Assembly: GCA_964242115.1 (NCBI GenBank)
Contig: CAXSZX010000015.1
Location: forward strand, 1 to 64,000
Reading direction: 5' to 3'
DNA length: 64,000 bases
Source: BOG-908 sp964242115
GTDB lineage: Bacteria; Pseudomonadota; Alphaproteobacteria; Acetobacterales; Acetobacteraceae
In this document: in pieces, positions 8,303-16,495 of the stretch
Position numbering within the stretch: the stretch's first letter is position 1
How the letters are laid out: each line of letters opens with the position of its first letter
Position numbers and translations under genes: made by a program
Notes under the pieces: model-generated
The model's database searches: none
What the model saw: only the letters and a program-made list of their open reading frames with translations
Told to the model about the DNA's origin: nothing

Positions 8303-9649
8303 TCAAGCGACAAGCCCCTGTAGCGCCCGCCGGTAAGCATGCGTGATCGCCGCCTGCCGCACGTGCACGCCGTCCCGCACCACCCACGCACCATTCGCCA
8401 TCACGTGCCGCGCCGGCTGCGCGTCCGACGCAAACATCGCCGCGTCCAGCCAGAAATCCGGGTGCGCTGCCTGCACCTCCGGCGCCGGTTCGATCACCAC
8501 CAGGTCCGCGCGCAAGCCCGCCCGCAGCGCACCCACCGCGCGCGACGCCGCCCGTGCGCCGCCGGCGCAGGCCGCCTGCCACAGTCTGCGGCCGGTATGG
8601 CCGTCAGCGCCAGCCAGCACGTTGCGGCGCTCGCTGCGCAGGCGTTGCGTGTATTCCAGCAGGCGAAGCTCGGCAAAGCTGTCCAGCGATACGTGGCTGT
8701 CCGTGCCGATGCCGAAACGCCCGCCGGCGCCGGCCAGGTCGGGCAGGGTGAACAGGCCGTCGCCTAGGTTGCCCTCGGTGCTCGGGCACAGCCCGGCCAC
8801 CGCGCCGCTGCGTGCGATGCCCAGGCGTTCCTCCTGCGTCGTATGCGTGCAGTGGATCAGGCACCAGTTCTCCGCGACCGGCGCGTGGTCCAGCAGCCAG
8901 AGCACCGGTGGCGCGCCAAGATGGACGATCGACGCCTCCACCTCGGCGCGCTGTTCGGCCAGGTGGATGTGGATGGGTGCGGCCGGGTCAATGGCTGCCG
9001 CACCGGCAACCGTCTCGGCCAGCGAGGCAGGCGGCACGGCGCGCAGGCTGTGCGGCGCCAGGCCAAAGCGCATCGTCGGGGCCTGGTGCCGGCGCGCGTC
9101 CTGCAGCATGGACAGCGCCGCGTCCGGGCTGGCGCGGAAGCGCACCTGGCCGCCATGCAGCGGGGCGCCGCCGAAATCCCCGGCCTCGTATATGCCGAAC
9201 AGCACGGTGAGCCCGATGCCGGCTTGCTGGGCGCCCTCGATGATAGCCTCGGCCATGGCGGGGCGGTGCGCGTAAGGGGCGCCCGCACGGTCGTTTTGCA
9301 GGTAGTGGAACTCGACCAGGGACGTAAAACCGCCGCGCAGGCACTGCATCGCCAGGTAGGCGGCGATGGGCGCCATGGTGTCGGGCTCGATGCTGCCGGC
9401 CGCGCGGTACATCGCCTCACGCCAGGTCCAAAAATCGCCGCCGCCGCCGGCATACTCGGTGCGGCCGGCGAAGCTGCGCTGAAAGGCGTGGCTGTGCAGG
9501 TTCACCATGCCGGGTAGCAGCGCGCCTGCGACGTGGTCGGGCGCGCGGCCGGTGGTCACCGAGGTGATGCTGCCGCCCTGGTGCTCGATCAGCACGTCGG
9601 CCGCCCAGCCATCGTCGAGCAGCGCCCAATCGGCGGAGAGTGACGGCAT
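8303..9649 (-). CDS. hutF: Formimidoylglutamate deiminase HutF
   Basis: HutF hydrolyses N-formimidoyl-L-glutamate to N-formylglutamate and ammonia; its presence points to the five-step branch of histidine breakdown. The 448-residue protein belongs to the amidohydrolase superfamily: the metal-binding HSHAFQR motif near residue 51 follows LPGMVNL, IHLAEQ holds a further metal-ligand histidine, and GIGTDSHVSLD carries the catalytic Asp. The ATG at 9649 precedes MPSLSADWALLDDGW, a usual N-terminus for the family. The start is 65 bp from hutI, which is transcribed away from it. The partner hutG (formylglutamate deformylase) is not in the window. Confidence 0.93.
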   Translation of the reverse strand: MPSLSADWALLDDGWAADVLIEHQGGSITSVTTGRAPDHVAGALLPGMVNLHSHAFQRSFAGRTEYAGGGGDFWTWREAMYRAAGSIEPDTMAPIAAYLAMQCLRGGFTSLVEFHYLQNDRAGAPYAHRPAMAEAIIEGAQQAGIGLTVLFGIYEAGDFGGAPLHGGQVRFRASPDAALSMLQDARRHQAPTMRFGLAPHSLRAVPPASLAETVAGAAAIDPAAPIHIHLAEQRAEVEASIVHLGAPPVLWLLDHAPVAENWCLIHCTHTTQEERLGIARSGAVAGLCPSTEGNLGDGLFTLPDLAGAGGRFGIGTDSHVSLDSFAELRLLEYTQRLRSERRNVLAGADGHTGRRLWQAACAGGARAASRAVGALRAGLRADLVVIEPAPEVQAAHPDFWLDAAMFASDAQPARHVMANGAWVVRDGVHVRQAAITHAYRRALQGLVA

Positions 9650-9714
9650 TGTCTCGCCCGGGCTGCCTGACTTTGTGTTGTAGCTTCCCGGACCGGCACC
9701 GTAAAGTTCGCGTC

Positions 9715-10917
9715 ATGGGCACACGACCGGCCGACTCCATCTGGCACGCGAACCTGGCGACCATGGTGCCGGGCGGCGCACCCTACGGCGCGGTGCTGGA
9801 CGGCGCGCTGGCCATCTGCAGCGGCCGGCTGGAATACGCGGGGCCCGCCGCCGGGCTGCCACCCGCCCTGTCCGGGCCGGGAACCATGCGGCACGATGCC
9901 AACGGCGGCTGGATCACCCCGGCGCTGATCGACTGCCACACGCATCTGGTGTTCGGCCGCAACCGCGCCGAGGAGTTCGAGGCACGGCTGCGCGGCGACA
10001 GCTACGAGAGCGCGGCACGCCGCGGCGGCGGCATCCTCTCCACGGTTGCCGCCACCCGGGCGGCCAGCGAGGCGGAGCTGCTCGAGACGGCGAGGGGCCG
10101 TCTGAAGACGCTGCTGGCAGAGGGCGTGCGCACCGTCGAGGTGAAGTCCGGCTACGGCCTGTCGCTGGAGTCCGAGCTGAAGATGCTGCGCGTCGCCCGC
10201 ATGCTGGCCGTCCACGCCAACATCCGCGTCCGCACCACGCTGCTGGCGGCGCACGCCGTGCCGCCAGAGTATACCGGCCGCGCGGACGATTACGTGGACT
10301 ACATCGTGGCGGAGATCCTGCCCGCTTCGGTGGGGCTGGCCGACGCGGTGGACGCCTTCGCCGAAACTATCGCGTTTTCCAACGCCCAGGTGGAGCGGGT
10401 GTTCGCCGCCGCACGCGCGCTCGGCCTGCCGGTGAAGCTGCATGCGGACCAGCTGACCGACAGCGGCGGCGCGGCGCTGGCCGCGCAGTGCGGCGCCCTG
10501 TCGGCCGACCACCTGGAATACGCGTCCGAGGCCGGCGTGCGCGCGATGGCGGCTGCCGGCACGGTGGCGGTGCTGCTGCCCGGCGCTTACGCCACGGTGG
10601 GCGCGCGCCAGCCGCCGCCGGTGGCGGCATGCCGTGCGCACGGCGTGGGCATGGCGGTAGCGACGGACTGCAACCCCGGATCCTCGCCGATGTGCTCGCT
10701 GCTGATGGCGATGAACCTGGCGTGCTCGCTGTTCCGGATGACGCCGGAGGAGGCGCTGGCCGGCACCACGCGTGAGGCGGCGCGCGCGCTGGGGCTGCAG
10801 GCGGAGACCGGCACGCTGGAGGCGGGCCGCGCGGCGGAATTCGCGGTGTGGCGCGTGGGGCACCCGCGCGAGCTGGCCTACTGGATGGGCGGTGTCGCGC
10901 CGGTGTTCGTTTCTTGA
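9715..10917 (+). CDS. hutI: Imidazolonepropionase HutI
   Basis: HutI opens the ring of imidazolonepropionate to give formimidoylglutamate. The 400-residue protein has the amidohydrolase metal motif DCHTHLVFGRNRAEEFEARL near residue 80, the RGGGILSTVAATR segment that contacts substrate, KLHADQLTDSGG, and ATDCNPGSSP with the metal-binding Asp. I chose the ATG at 9715 (MGTRPADSIWHANLATM). A GTG at 9640 in the same frame would overlap the start of the divergent hutF and adds no conserved sequence. The 65-bp gap to hutF must hold both promoters. The VOC gene follows after 12 bp and is probably co-transcribed. Confidence 0.95.
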   Translation: MGTRPADSIWHANLATMVPGGAPYGAVLDGALAICSGRLEYAGPAAGLPPALSGPGTMRHDANGGWITPALIDCHTHLVFGRNRAEEFEARLRGDSYESAARRGGGILSTVAATRAASEAELLETARGRLKTLLAEGVRTVEVKSGYGLSLESELKMLRVARMLAVHANIRVRTTLLAAHAVPPEYTGRADDYVDYIVAEILPASVGLADAVDAFAETIAFSNAQVERVFAAARALGLPVKLHADQLTDSGGAALAAQCGALSADHLEYASEAGVRAMAAAGTVAVLLPGAYATVGARQPPPVAACRAHGVGMAVATDCNPGSSPMCSLLMAMNLACSLFRMTPEEALAGTTREAARALGLQAETGTLEAGRAAEFAVWRVGHPRELAYWMGGVAPVFVS

Positions 10918-10929
10918 TAGGAGAGTCGA

Positions 10930-11349
10930 ATGGTTGCGCGAACAAGCGTCATACCGTGCCTGGTCTACGAAGACGCACCGCGCGCGATCGACTTTCTGTG
11001 CGAGGCATTCGGCTTCGCGCGCCACCTGGTGGTGCCGGGCGAGACGGAACGTGACGTGGCGCACGCGCAATTGCGGCTGGGCGACAGCATGGTCATGCTG
11101 AGCTCGGCAAAGCCGGACCACCACGAGCGCTTCGGCCTGGTGACAGCGCAGGCGACGAACGGACTGGTTACCGGCAGCATCTACGTGATGGTGGCCGACC
11201 CCGACGCGCACCACGCGCAGGCGGTGGCATACGGTGCATCGGTGATCATTCCGCCGCGCGACAACGAGTATGGCGGGCGCGGTTACGAGGTGCGGGATTG
11301 CGAGGGGTGTTTGTGGAGTTTTGGCTCGTATGATCCTTGGCAGGCGTGA
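10930..11349 (+). CDS. VOC/glyoxalase-fold protein
   Basis: This 139-residue protein has the two beta-alpha-beta-beta-beta modules of the vicinal oxygen chelate fold: IPCLVYEDAPRAIDFLCEAF at the N-terminus, LRLGDSMVMLSSA, then GSIYVMVADPDAHHAQAVAY and PPRDNEYGGRGYEVRDCEGC ending in LWSFGSY. This pattern is typical of the PhnB-like/glyoxalase superfamily, whose members include glyoxalases, dioxygenases and antibiotic-binding proteins. The substrate cannot be told from sequence. AGGAGAG lies 5 bp before the ATG. It starts 12 bp after hutI and probably shares its transcript, though no family link to histidine breakdown is established. Confidence 0.85.
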   Translation: MVARTSVIPCLVYEDAPRAIDFLCEAFGFARHLVVPGETERDVAHAQLRLGDSMVMLSSAKPDHHERFGLVTAQATNGLVTGSIYVMVADPDAHHAQAVAYGASVIIPPRDNEYGGRGYEVRDCEGCLWSFGSYDPWQA

Positions 11350-11390
11350 TGCCAGTAACTGTAGGATGCTGACTGCCGCGCCCGAGAAGG

Positions 11391-11520
11391 AAGCAAGGCC
11401 TGCTTTTTTGAAAAAAGCAGCAAAAGACTTTTATCCCTGCTTTCGCCGAGGTTTCTGCAGCACGCCCCTAAGGAACGATAGTATTTTGGTTCTTTTTTCA
11501 AGAAAGAACTGCTTGGCTTT
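11391..11520 (+). repeat. Intergenic palindromic element, copy 6 (X'-Y)
   Basis: The left arm has the compensated GCTGC/GCAGC stem end (X'), the right arm is Y (GGTTCTTTTTTC...AAGAAC). The core has decayed: GCTTTCGCCGAGG replaces GCTGTCGCGG. Confidence 0.82.
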
Positions 11521-11914
11521 TGCAGGCCGATGCGAGCATCGCCGGGGTAGTAAAGAAGCAGAGCAGCGCTGTCGTTGATACGCCGCGTGTCGCCGGCGCA
11601 CACTCGCCTCGGCACAAGGTTTTCAAGACGGTGGGATAGCAGCGTCGGCACAGCAGTATGAACTCCGGTATTGCGCAGCGAGGACGTTTCGGATGTGAGG
11701 TCGGTCATCCCGATCGAGCCGCGTGATCTTCGTTTTGACGCTTCACCCTTCGCCAGGTCGCTCGTTGGGAGAAAGACCCGCCACCAACGCACCAAGCACA
11801 TTAGCGGGCTTCACCGATCCCGGTCGCGCCGATGGAGTATGCGGAAGCTTCTTCTCGCGGGCCCGTGGCGGTGATGCGCTTGCCCGATCACAAAACAGCA
11901 TGGCACAAACACGG

Positions 11915-11962
11915 AAATCAAAAGCTTTTTGCTTCTTTTTCTTAACAAGAAGATTCTGTCTT
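11915..11962 (-). repeat. Intergenic palindromic element, copy 7 (single X arm)
   Basis: Only CAAAAGCTTTTTGCTTC and the following degenerate loop with AACAAGAAG remain. No core or Y arm is recognisable to the left. Confidence 0.6.
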
Positions 11963-12063
11963 CTGCTCGCCCACTCAGTGTTTTTGTCCACCTGAAAGCA
12001 ACGTTCGTCTTACACAGCTTCGTTCGCTGGCGCTTGATTTCTGCTCTCGTGCCCACTCGCGCC

Positions 12064-13914
12064 TTACGTCTCCAGCTCCACCCCAACCGACACCGCCTGG
12101 TGCGCCGGTATCTTGAACCACTCGATCGGACTCTGCCCCGTGCGGCTGAGAAACAAGTACAACCGCTGCATCAGACGCCGCCCGAAAGGACCTGCCGTTG
12201 CAGCCGTCGGCCGCGGCAGCATGAACACGGCGGACTCCCAATCGAACGGCAGAGCTTTCGGCAGAACCTGGCCCACACTCGGGCTTTCCATGAAGCCGAA
12301 GCTGGCTTGCCCGGTGTAGAAGCCGTTGCACACCCGCGTGACACTCACCCTATCCGCGTCGTCCACGTAGGGCGTCCTAGTCAGGTCCACGCGCAGCAGC
12401 AGCACGTTATCGTAGCGGCAGTTCTCGCGCAGCCACCGGTGCTTGCCCACCAGCGGCACCCAGTCCAGGTGCGAGGTCAGGAACACCGCGCTGCCGCCGT
12501 TGCGCCTGTCCCACGTCGCCATGTCGTGCTCGAAATCGACCGTGCGCATCGACCATTCGGCCAGCGCGCGGCGGAAGCGGGCGCGGCCCACGGTCCACAC
12601 GGTCAGCAGGGCAAAGACGAAGGCGCCGATGGCCAGCGGCACCCAGGCGCCTTCCAGGATCTTCGCCAGGTTGGCGCCGAGGAACGCCAGGTCGAAGGTG
12701 AGGAAGGCCGCCAGCAGCGGCACCGAGTATATGAGCGGCCAGTGCCACACGCGGCGTGTGACGACGAAGAACACGATCGAGGTGATCGTCATGGTGCCGA
12801 TCACCGCCAGGCCGTAAGCGTTGCCCAGCGCACTGGACGAGCGGAAGCCCAGCACGATGGCGAGGCAGCCGACCATCAGGAACGCGTTGACCAGCGGCAT
12901 GTAGACCTGGCCACGTTCCTCGGCCGAGGTGTGGCGCACCACGTAGCGCGGTGCCAGGCCGAGGTTGACCGCCTGGCGGGTGAGCGAGAACGCGCCGGAG
13001 ATCAGCGCCTGGCTGGCAATGACGGTGGCCGCGGTGGACAGCACCACCATGGGGATGACGCCCCAATGCGGCACCAGGCCGTAGAACGGCTGCGCGGCCG
13101 CGCCCGGGTCGCGCAGCAGCAAGGCGCCCTGGCCCAGGTAGTTCAGCAGCAGCCCCGGCAACACGATGAAGTACCAGGCCAGGATGATCGGCGGCCGGCC
13201 GAAATGGCCGAGGTCGGCGAACAATGCTTCCACGCCGGAGAACGCCAGCACTACGCTGCCGAGCGTCGCGTAGCCGAGCCAGCCATGGCCGAACAGAAAG
13301 CGCACCGCGTGCACCGGGTTCAGGCACGCCAGCACGCCGGGGTGGGCCAGGATGCTGGCCACGCCCACCGCACCGATGGTGAGGAACCACAGCAGCATCA
13401 CCGGGCCGAACAACCGCCCCACCGCACCGGTGCCACGGTACTGCACCAGGAACAGCACCAGCAATATGCCGGCAGCGATCGGCAGCACGTAAGGCTTGAG
13501 CGCGTCGGTGGCGACGTTGAGGCCCTCCACCGCGGAGAGCACCGAGATGGACGGCGTGATCATGCCGTCGCCGTAGAGCAGGGCGGAGCCGAACAGCACC
13601 AGCAGCGTCAGCGCGCCCGGTCCGGCAAACGGGCCAGGCGGGTTGTCCTGCTGGATCAGGCCAAGCATGGCCAGCGTGCCGCCCTCGCCGTCGTGGTCCG
13701 CACGCAGCACGAAGATCGTGTACTTGCCGCAGACTGCCAGCACCAGCGACCACAGGATTAGCGAGAGAATGCCGACGATGTTCCGCGGGTCATGGGCGAA
13801 CTCCGGCGTGTCGTGAAACACCTGCTGGACGGCATAGAGCGGGCTGGTGCCGATGTCGCCGAACACCACGCCGAGGGCGCCCAGCATCAGGGTGGGCAGC
13901 TTCTTGGCCGACAT
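12064..13914 (-). CDS. kup: Kup-type potassium transporter
   Basis: This 616-residue inner-membrane protein takes up K+ by proton symport. The N-terminus MSAKKLPTLMLGALGVVFGD followed by IGTSPLYAVQQVF is the family signature. It is followed by GEGGTLAMLGL, YGDGMITPSISVLSAVEGL and about twelve hydrophobic segments, then a soluble C-terminal domain of about 170 residues ending in IEWFKIPAHQAVSVGVELET. The ATG at 13914 is chosen because upstream in-frame sequence is repeat copy 8. GGAGCG lies about 8 bp before it. The gene is divergent from rmuC, with the repeat in the shared upstream region. Confidence 0.95.
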   Translation of the reverse strand: MSAKKLPTLMLGALGVVFGDIGTSPLYAVQQVFHDTPEFAHDPRNIVGILSLILWSLVLAVCGKYTIFVLRADHDGEGGTLAMLGLIQQDNPPGPFAGPGALTLLVLFGSALLYGDGMITPSISVLSAVEGLNVATDALKPYVLPIAAGILLVLFLVQYRGTGAVGRLFGPVMLLWFLTIGAVGVASILAHPGVLACLNPVHAVRFLFGHGWLGYATLGSVVLAFSGVEALFADLGHFGRPPIILAWYFIVLPGLLLNYLGQGALLLRDPGAAAQPFYGLVPHWGVIPMVVLSTAATVIASQALISGAFSLTRQAVNLGLAPRYVVRHTSAEERGQVYMPLVNAFLMVGCLAIVLGFRSSSALGNAYGLAVIGTMTITSIVFFVVTRRVWHWPLIYSVPLLAAFLTFDLAFLGANLAKILEGAWVPLAIGAFVFALLTVWTVGRARFRRALAEWSMRTVDFEHDMATWDRRNGGSAVFLTSHLDWVPLVGKHRWLRENCRYDNVLLLRVDLTRTPYVDDADRVSVTRVCNGFYTGQASFGFMESPSVGQVLPKALPFDWESAVFMLPRPTAATAGPFGRRLMQRLYLFLSRTGQSPIEWFKIPAHQAVSVGVELET

Positions 13915-13977
13915 CGTGCAACGCTCCGGTGGGTTGGCGCAGGGATTAACGCCTCTCGGCGGGTGGTGGGTGTGAGG

Positions 13978-14119
13978 CAAGAAAGAAAGCCGTTCTTTTT
14001 TTGAAAAAAAGAACCAAAAGAACTTTTGACTCCGCTGTCGCACGCTCGCCGGAGAGATCCGCGACAGCCGCAATAAAAGCTTTTTGCTTCTTTTTCTCGA
14101 AAAAGAAGCGCTTGCCTAC
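13978..14119 (-). repeat. Intergenic palindromic element, copy 8 (complete, Y-X)
   Basis: The Y arm is on the left and the X arm on the right. The core has CTCCGCTGTCGCAC pairing with the downstream GCGACAGCCGC. It is placed between the divergent kup and rmuC starts, so both promoters must lie in or beside it. Confidence 0.88.
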
Positions 14120-14179
14120 TTGCTTGCGACTCGGCCGTATGTGCCAACCTCCCGGTCCAAACCGTGAACAGGTCCACGC

Positions 14180-15457
14180 ATGGTTACCGACGAGGCTTGG
14201 TTCTACCTGGCCGCCCACCCTGCGCTCAGCCTCTGGCTGCCGGCGCTCCTCCTCGTAGCGCTGATGTGTCGGGTCCTCAGCGTGGCGGCCCGCCAGGACG
14301 ATTCGCAAGTGCTGCGCCTGCTGGCCGAGCAGTCGCTGGCCAGCCAGCGGTCCGAAGCCGAGCGCACCCGCATGGCGCTGACCGGCACCGAGCGGGCAGG
14401 GGCCGCGCAGCTCGAGCGCCTGCACGCGACCCTGGAGCAGCGGACCGGCGAGCTGACGACCAGGCTGGCGCGCGACCACGGCGAGAACCGGGTGCAGCTG
14501 GAGGCCAAGCTGCGCGAGATGGCCGACACCACGGCGCGCCGCCTGGCCGACATCCAGCGCAGCGTGAACGAGCAGCTGACCCAGGCGGTGGAGCGCCAGA
14601 TGGAGACCAGCTTCGGCCGGGTGATCGACCAGTTCACCGCGGTGCAAAAGGCGATGGCCGACGTGGCCAGTGTCACCGCACAGATCGGCGACCTCAAGCG
14701 GGTATTCTCCAACGTGAAGAGCCGCGGCGGCTGGGGCGAGACGCAGCTGAAGGCGCTGCTGGACGACCTGCTGCCCGAGGGCACGGTGGTGTCCAACGCG
14801 CGGCTGCGCGAGGGCAGCGCCGAGGTCGTGGAGTTCGCGGTGATGATGCCGGTGCGCGGCGAGGTGCGCCCGCTGCTGGCGATCGACGCGAAGTTCCCTA
14901 CCAGCGACTACGAGCGGCTGCTCGACGCCACCGAAGCGGCCGATGCCGACGCCGAGCGCAGCGCACGCCGCGCGCTGGAGGTTCGGCTGCGGCTCGAAGC
15001 GCGCAAGATCAGCGAGAAATACATCGTGCCGCCGACGACGGTGGAGTTCGCGGTGATGTACCTGCCGACCGACGGTCTCTACGCCGAGGCCGCCCGCGTG
15101 CCGGGGCTGATCGACGAGCTGGGCCAGCGCCTGCGTGTGATGGTGATGGGCCCAAGCCTGCTGCCGGCGCTGCTGCGCACGGTACAATTGGGCTACGTGA
15201 CGTTGGCGCTGGAACAGAAGACCGGCCAAATCGCCGAGCTGCTGGGGGCCACGAAACGCGAGATGCTGACGATGGATTCCACGATGGAGCGACTGTCGAA
15301 GACGGCGGGCACAATGACGAAGACGATCGAGGATGCCCGCCGGCGGACGCGCGTCGTGGTGAAGAAGCTGAAGGGTATGGAGACGTTGCGGCCGGAGCAT
15401 GCCGATGCGCTGCTGGAACTGGCGCGCGAGGTGGAGGAGGAAGGCGAGGAGGTCTGA
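14180..15457 (+). CDS. rmuC: DNA recombination protein RmuC
   Basis: The 425-residue protein starts with one membrane segment (LSLWLPALLLVALMCRVLSV, about residues 14-33), followed by a coiled coil rich in Glu/Arg/Ala. The RmuC domain then carries VFSNVKSRGGWGETQLKALL, the acidic VEFAVMMP, the nuclease-like AIDAKFPTSDYERLL and EKYIVPPTTVEFAVMYLPTD. RmuC limits inversions at short inverted repeats in E. coli and resembles the restriction-endonuclease-like fold. That role is of some interest in a genome so full of short inverted repeats. The ATG at 14180 is the only start before the membrane segment. The product ends with a highly acidic tail. Confidence 0.93.
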   Translation: MVTDEAWFYLAAHPALSLWLPALLLVALMCRVLSVAARQDDSQVLRLLAEQSLASQRSEAERTRMALTGTERAGAAQLERLHATLEQRTGELTTRLARDHGENRVQLEAKLREMADTTARRLADIQRSVNEQLTQAVERQMETSFGRVIDQFTAVQKAMADVASVTAQIGDLKRVFSNVKSRGGWGETQLKALLDDLLPEGTVVSNARLREGSAEVVEFAVMMPVRGEVRPLLAIDAKFPTSDYERLLDATEAADADAERSARRALEVRLRLEARKISEKYIVPPTTVEFAVMYLPTDGLYAEAARVPGLIDELGQRLRVMVMGPSLLPALLRTVQLGYVTLALEQKTGQIAELLGATKREMLTMDSTMERLSKTAGTMTKTIEDARRRTRVVVKKLKGMETLRPEHADALLELAREVEEEGEEV

Positions 15458-15479
15458 GCAACCGGGGCGTCGCTGCATG

Positions 15480-15566
15480 AAAGCAAGGCAAGCGGTTCTT
15501 TTTTGAAAAAGAACCGAAAACTTTTGTCTCCTTGGGCGCGCGTTGCAGACCCTTCGCGACAGCCAA
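15480..15566 (-). repeat. Intergenic palindromic element, copy 9 (Y arm and core only)
   Basis: A shortened Y arm and a second-type core (GGGCGCGCGTTGCAGA...TTCGCGACAG) are present; the X arm is missing. It starts about 20 bp after the rmuC stop. Confidence 0.78.
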
Positions 15567-16112
15567 ACTGGTTTTCGTTGCTGCTACTCTGAAGAGCTGG
15601 CGCTTCTTTGCAGCCAGCGTTGAGACACGTCTTTGTTGGACGCAGGATGTGAGAACACGAATGCCAGCAGTGGACCGGACTCACGCGGGACTGCAGGCAT
15701 GCGGCGGGTGCGCAATGGTGCCGAGCCGACCAGAGGCAAGCGCCGCGCAGACTCTCTTGTTGCTAGGTGCGGGGAGAGACTAGAGCTGAACGCGTGCTGC
15801 CGTAACAAGGACCGACCCCGCTTTGGAGACGATCAGCGCGATGATTATCCGTCTATCGTCATATTGGAGACACTGGTCGAAGGGGAGACGGCCGATAGCG
15901 CACTGATTGCCTTGCCGCAACGTGCGCCGCGCATCCTTGCGACCAGTGCTTTCGTCGCTTCTAGGGTTTCCTGCGCGCCAGCAAAGGACACACAAGGCGT
16001 TTGCTTTCCTTTGAAGCACCTAATCGCCGACAAACCCGACCGCGCCAGGCCAAGGCCAAACACCGACCAAGAGCGGCCGGAACACCTACTTGCAGCGCAG
16101 AACCCCGCGACC

Positions 16113-16141
16113 TTGACCTGCCAGGGCCACTTCGCTACCCA
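16113..16141 (+). promoter_or_regulatory. Possible tRNA-Glu promoter
   Basis: TTGACC at 16113-16118 and TACCCA at 16136-16141 are separated by 17 bp, and the tRNA begins 12 bp later. The -35 match is good; the -10 is weak. Confidence 0.35.
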
Positions 16142-16153
16142 GCCTGTCCGCGC

Positions 16154-16229
16154 GTCCCGTTCGTCTAGAGGCCTAGGACACCAGCCTTTCACGTTGGCTA
16201 CACGGGTTCGAATCCCGTACGGGGCACCA
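16154..16229 (+). tRNA. tRNA-Glu (anticodon UUC)
   Basis: The 76 bases fold as a cloverleaf. The acceptor stem GTCCCGT pairs with ACGGGGC (one U-G pair). The anticodon stem CCAGC/GTTGG encloses CTTTCAC, giving anticodon UUC. The T-loop GGGTTCGAATCCC is standard, and discriminator A and CCA are encoded. The internal TCGTCTAGAGGCCTAGGACA is the typical Glu D-arm. Confidence 0.95.
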
Positions 16230-16495
16230 CGCACCTGGTTTTCTGCCGCAACTGCCGCGTAGCAGGCCTGTCTCGCGCGGGTGGATCGTCGCTGATTCTG
16301 GCCTGTCTCGCTTCAAATGGCCGAAACGCGGGGCGAAGATCTTCACCCACGCACGCGGTCGTGTTCTCGGCCGTGTCCGGTAGCACGCTACCGCTCGTAC
16401 CATCACCGTCCAACCATCATCTTCCGGCACGATTTTCGCCTGCCGGGCCTCGATTGTGCCTTGCAACCTATGCAAGCTTCCTTCCTTAATCGCCC

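Larger units (their letters stand above)
11350..12063. other. Gene-free 700-bp stretch
   Basis: This stretch separates the VOC gene from kup. It contains repeat copy 6 and an isolated X arm (copy 7). The remaining roughly 400 bases show no ORF with codon use or family resemblance that I can support; the ORFs found here run through the repeats and end in their KKEP-like translations. Confidence 0.55.
15458..16153. other. Gene-free 700-bp stretch upstream of tRNA-Glu
   Basis: It holds half an intergenic element (copy 9) just after rmuC and a possible tRNA promoter at its right end. In between I see nothing I can support as a gene, and GC content is lower than in neighbouring genes. Confidence 0.55.

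Noticed and set aside
7658..8323. A 221-codon frame containing NHEGTKDTKKTG
   Set aside because: It is the translation of dispersed DNA repeats and the palindromic element; not a protein.
9655..9714. A sigma-70 promoter between hutF and hutI
   Set aside because: TTGTGT and TAAAGT can be picked out, but their spacing does not fit a standard promoter.
11283..11801. A 172-codon minus-strand frame between the VOC gene and kup
   Set aside because: It runs through repeat copy 6 (SSFLKKEPKYY) and has no family resemblance or ribosome binding site.
11929..13761. A 610-codon plus-strand frame opposite kup
   Set aside because: His/Arg/Gln-rich composition typical of a frame antisense to a GC-rich gene; kup is certain.
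15780..16019. A 79-codon minus-strand frame upstream of tRNA-Glu
   Set aside because: No motif, no ribosome binding site, and it lies in a low-GC gap; composition does not stand out from chance.
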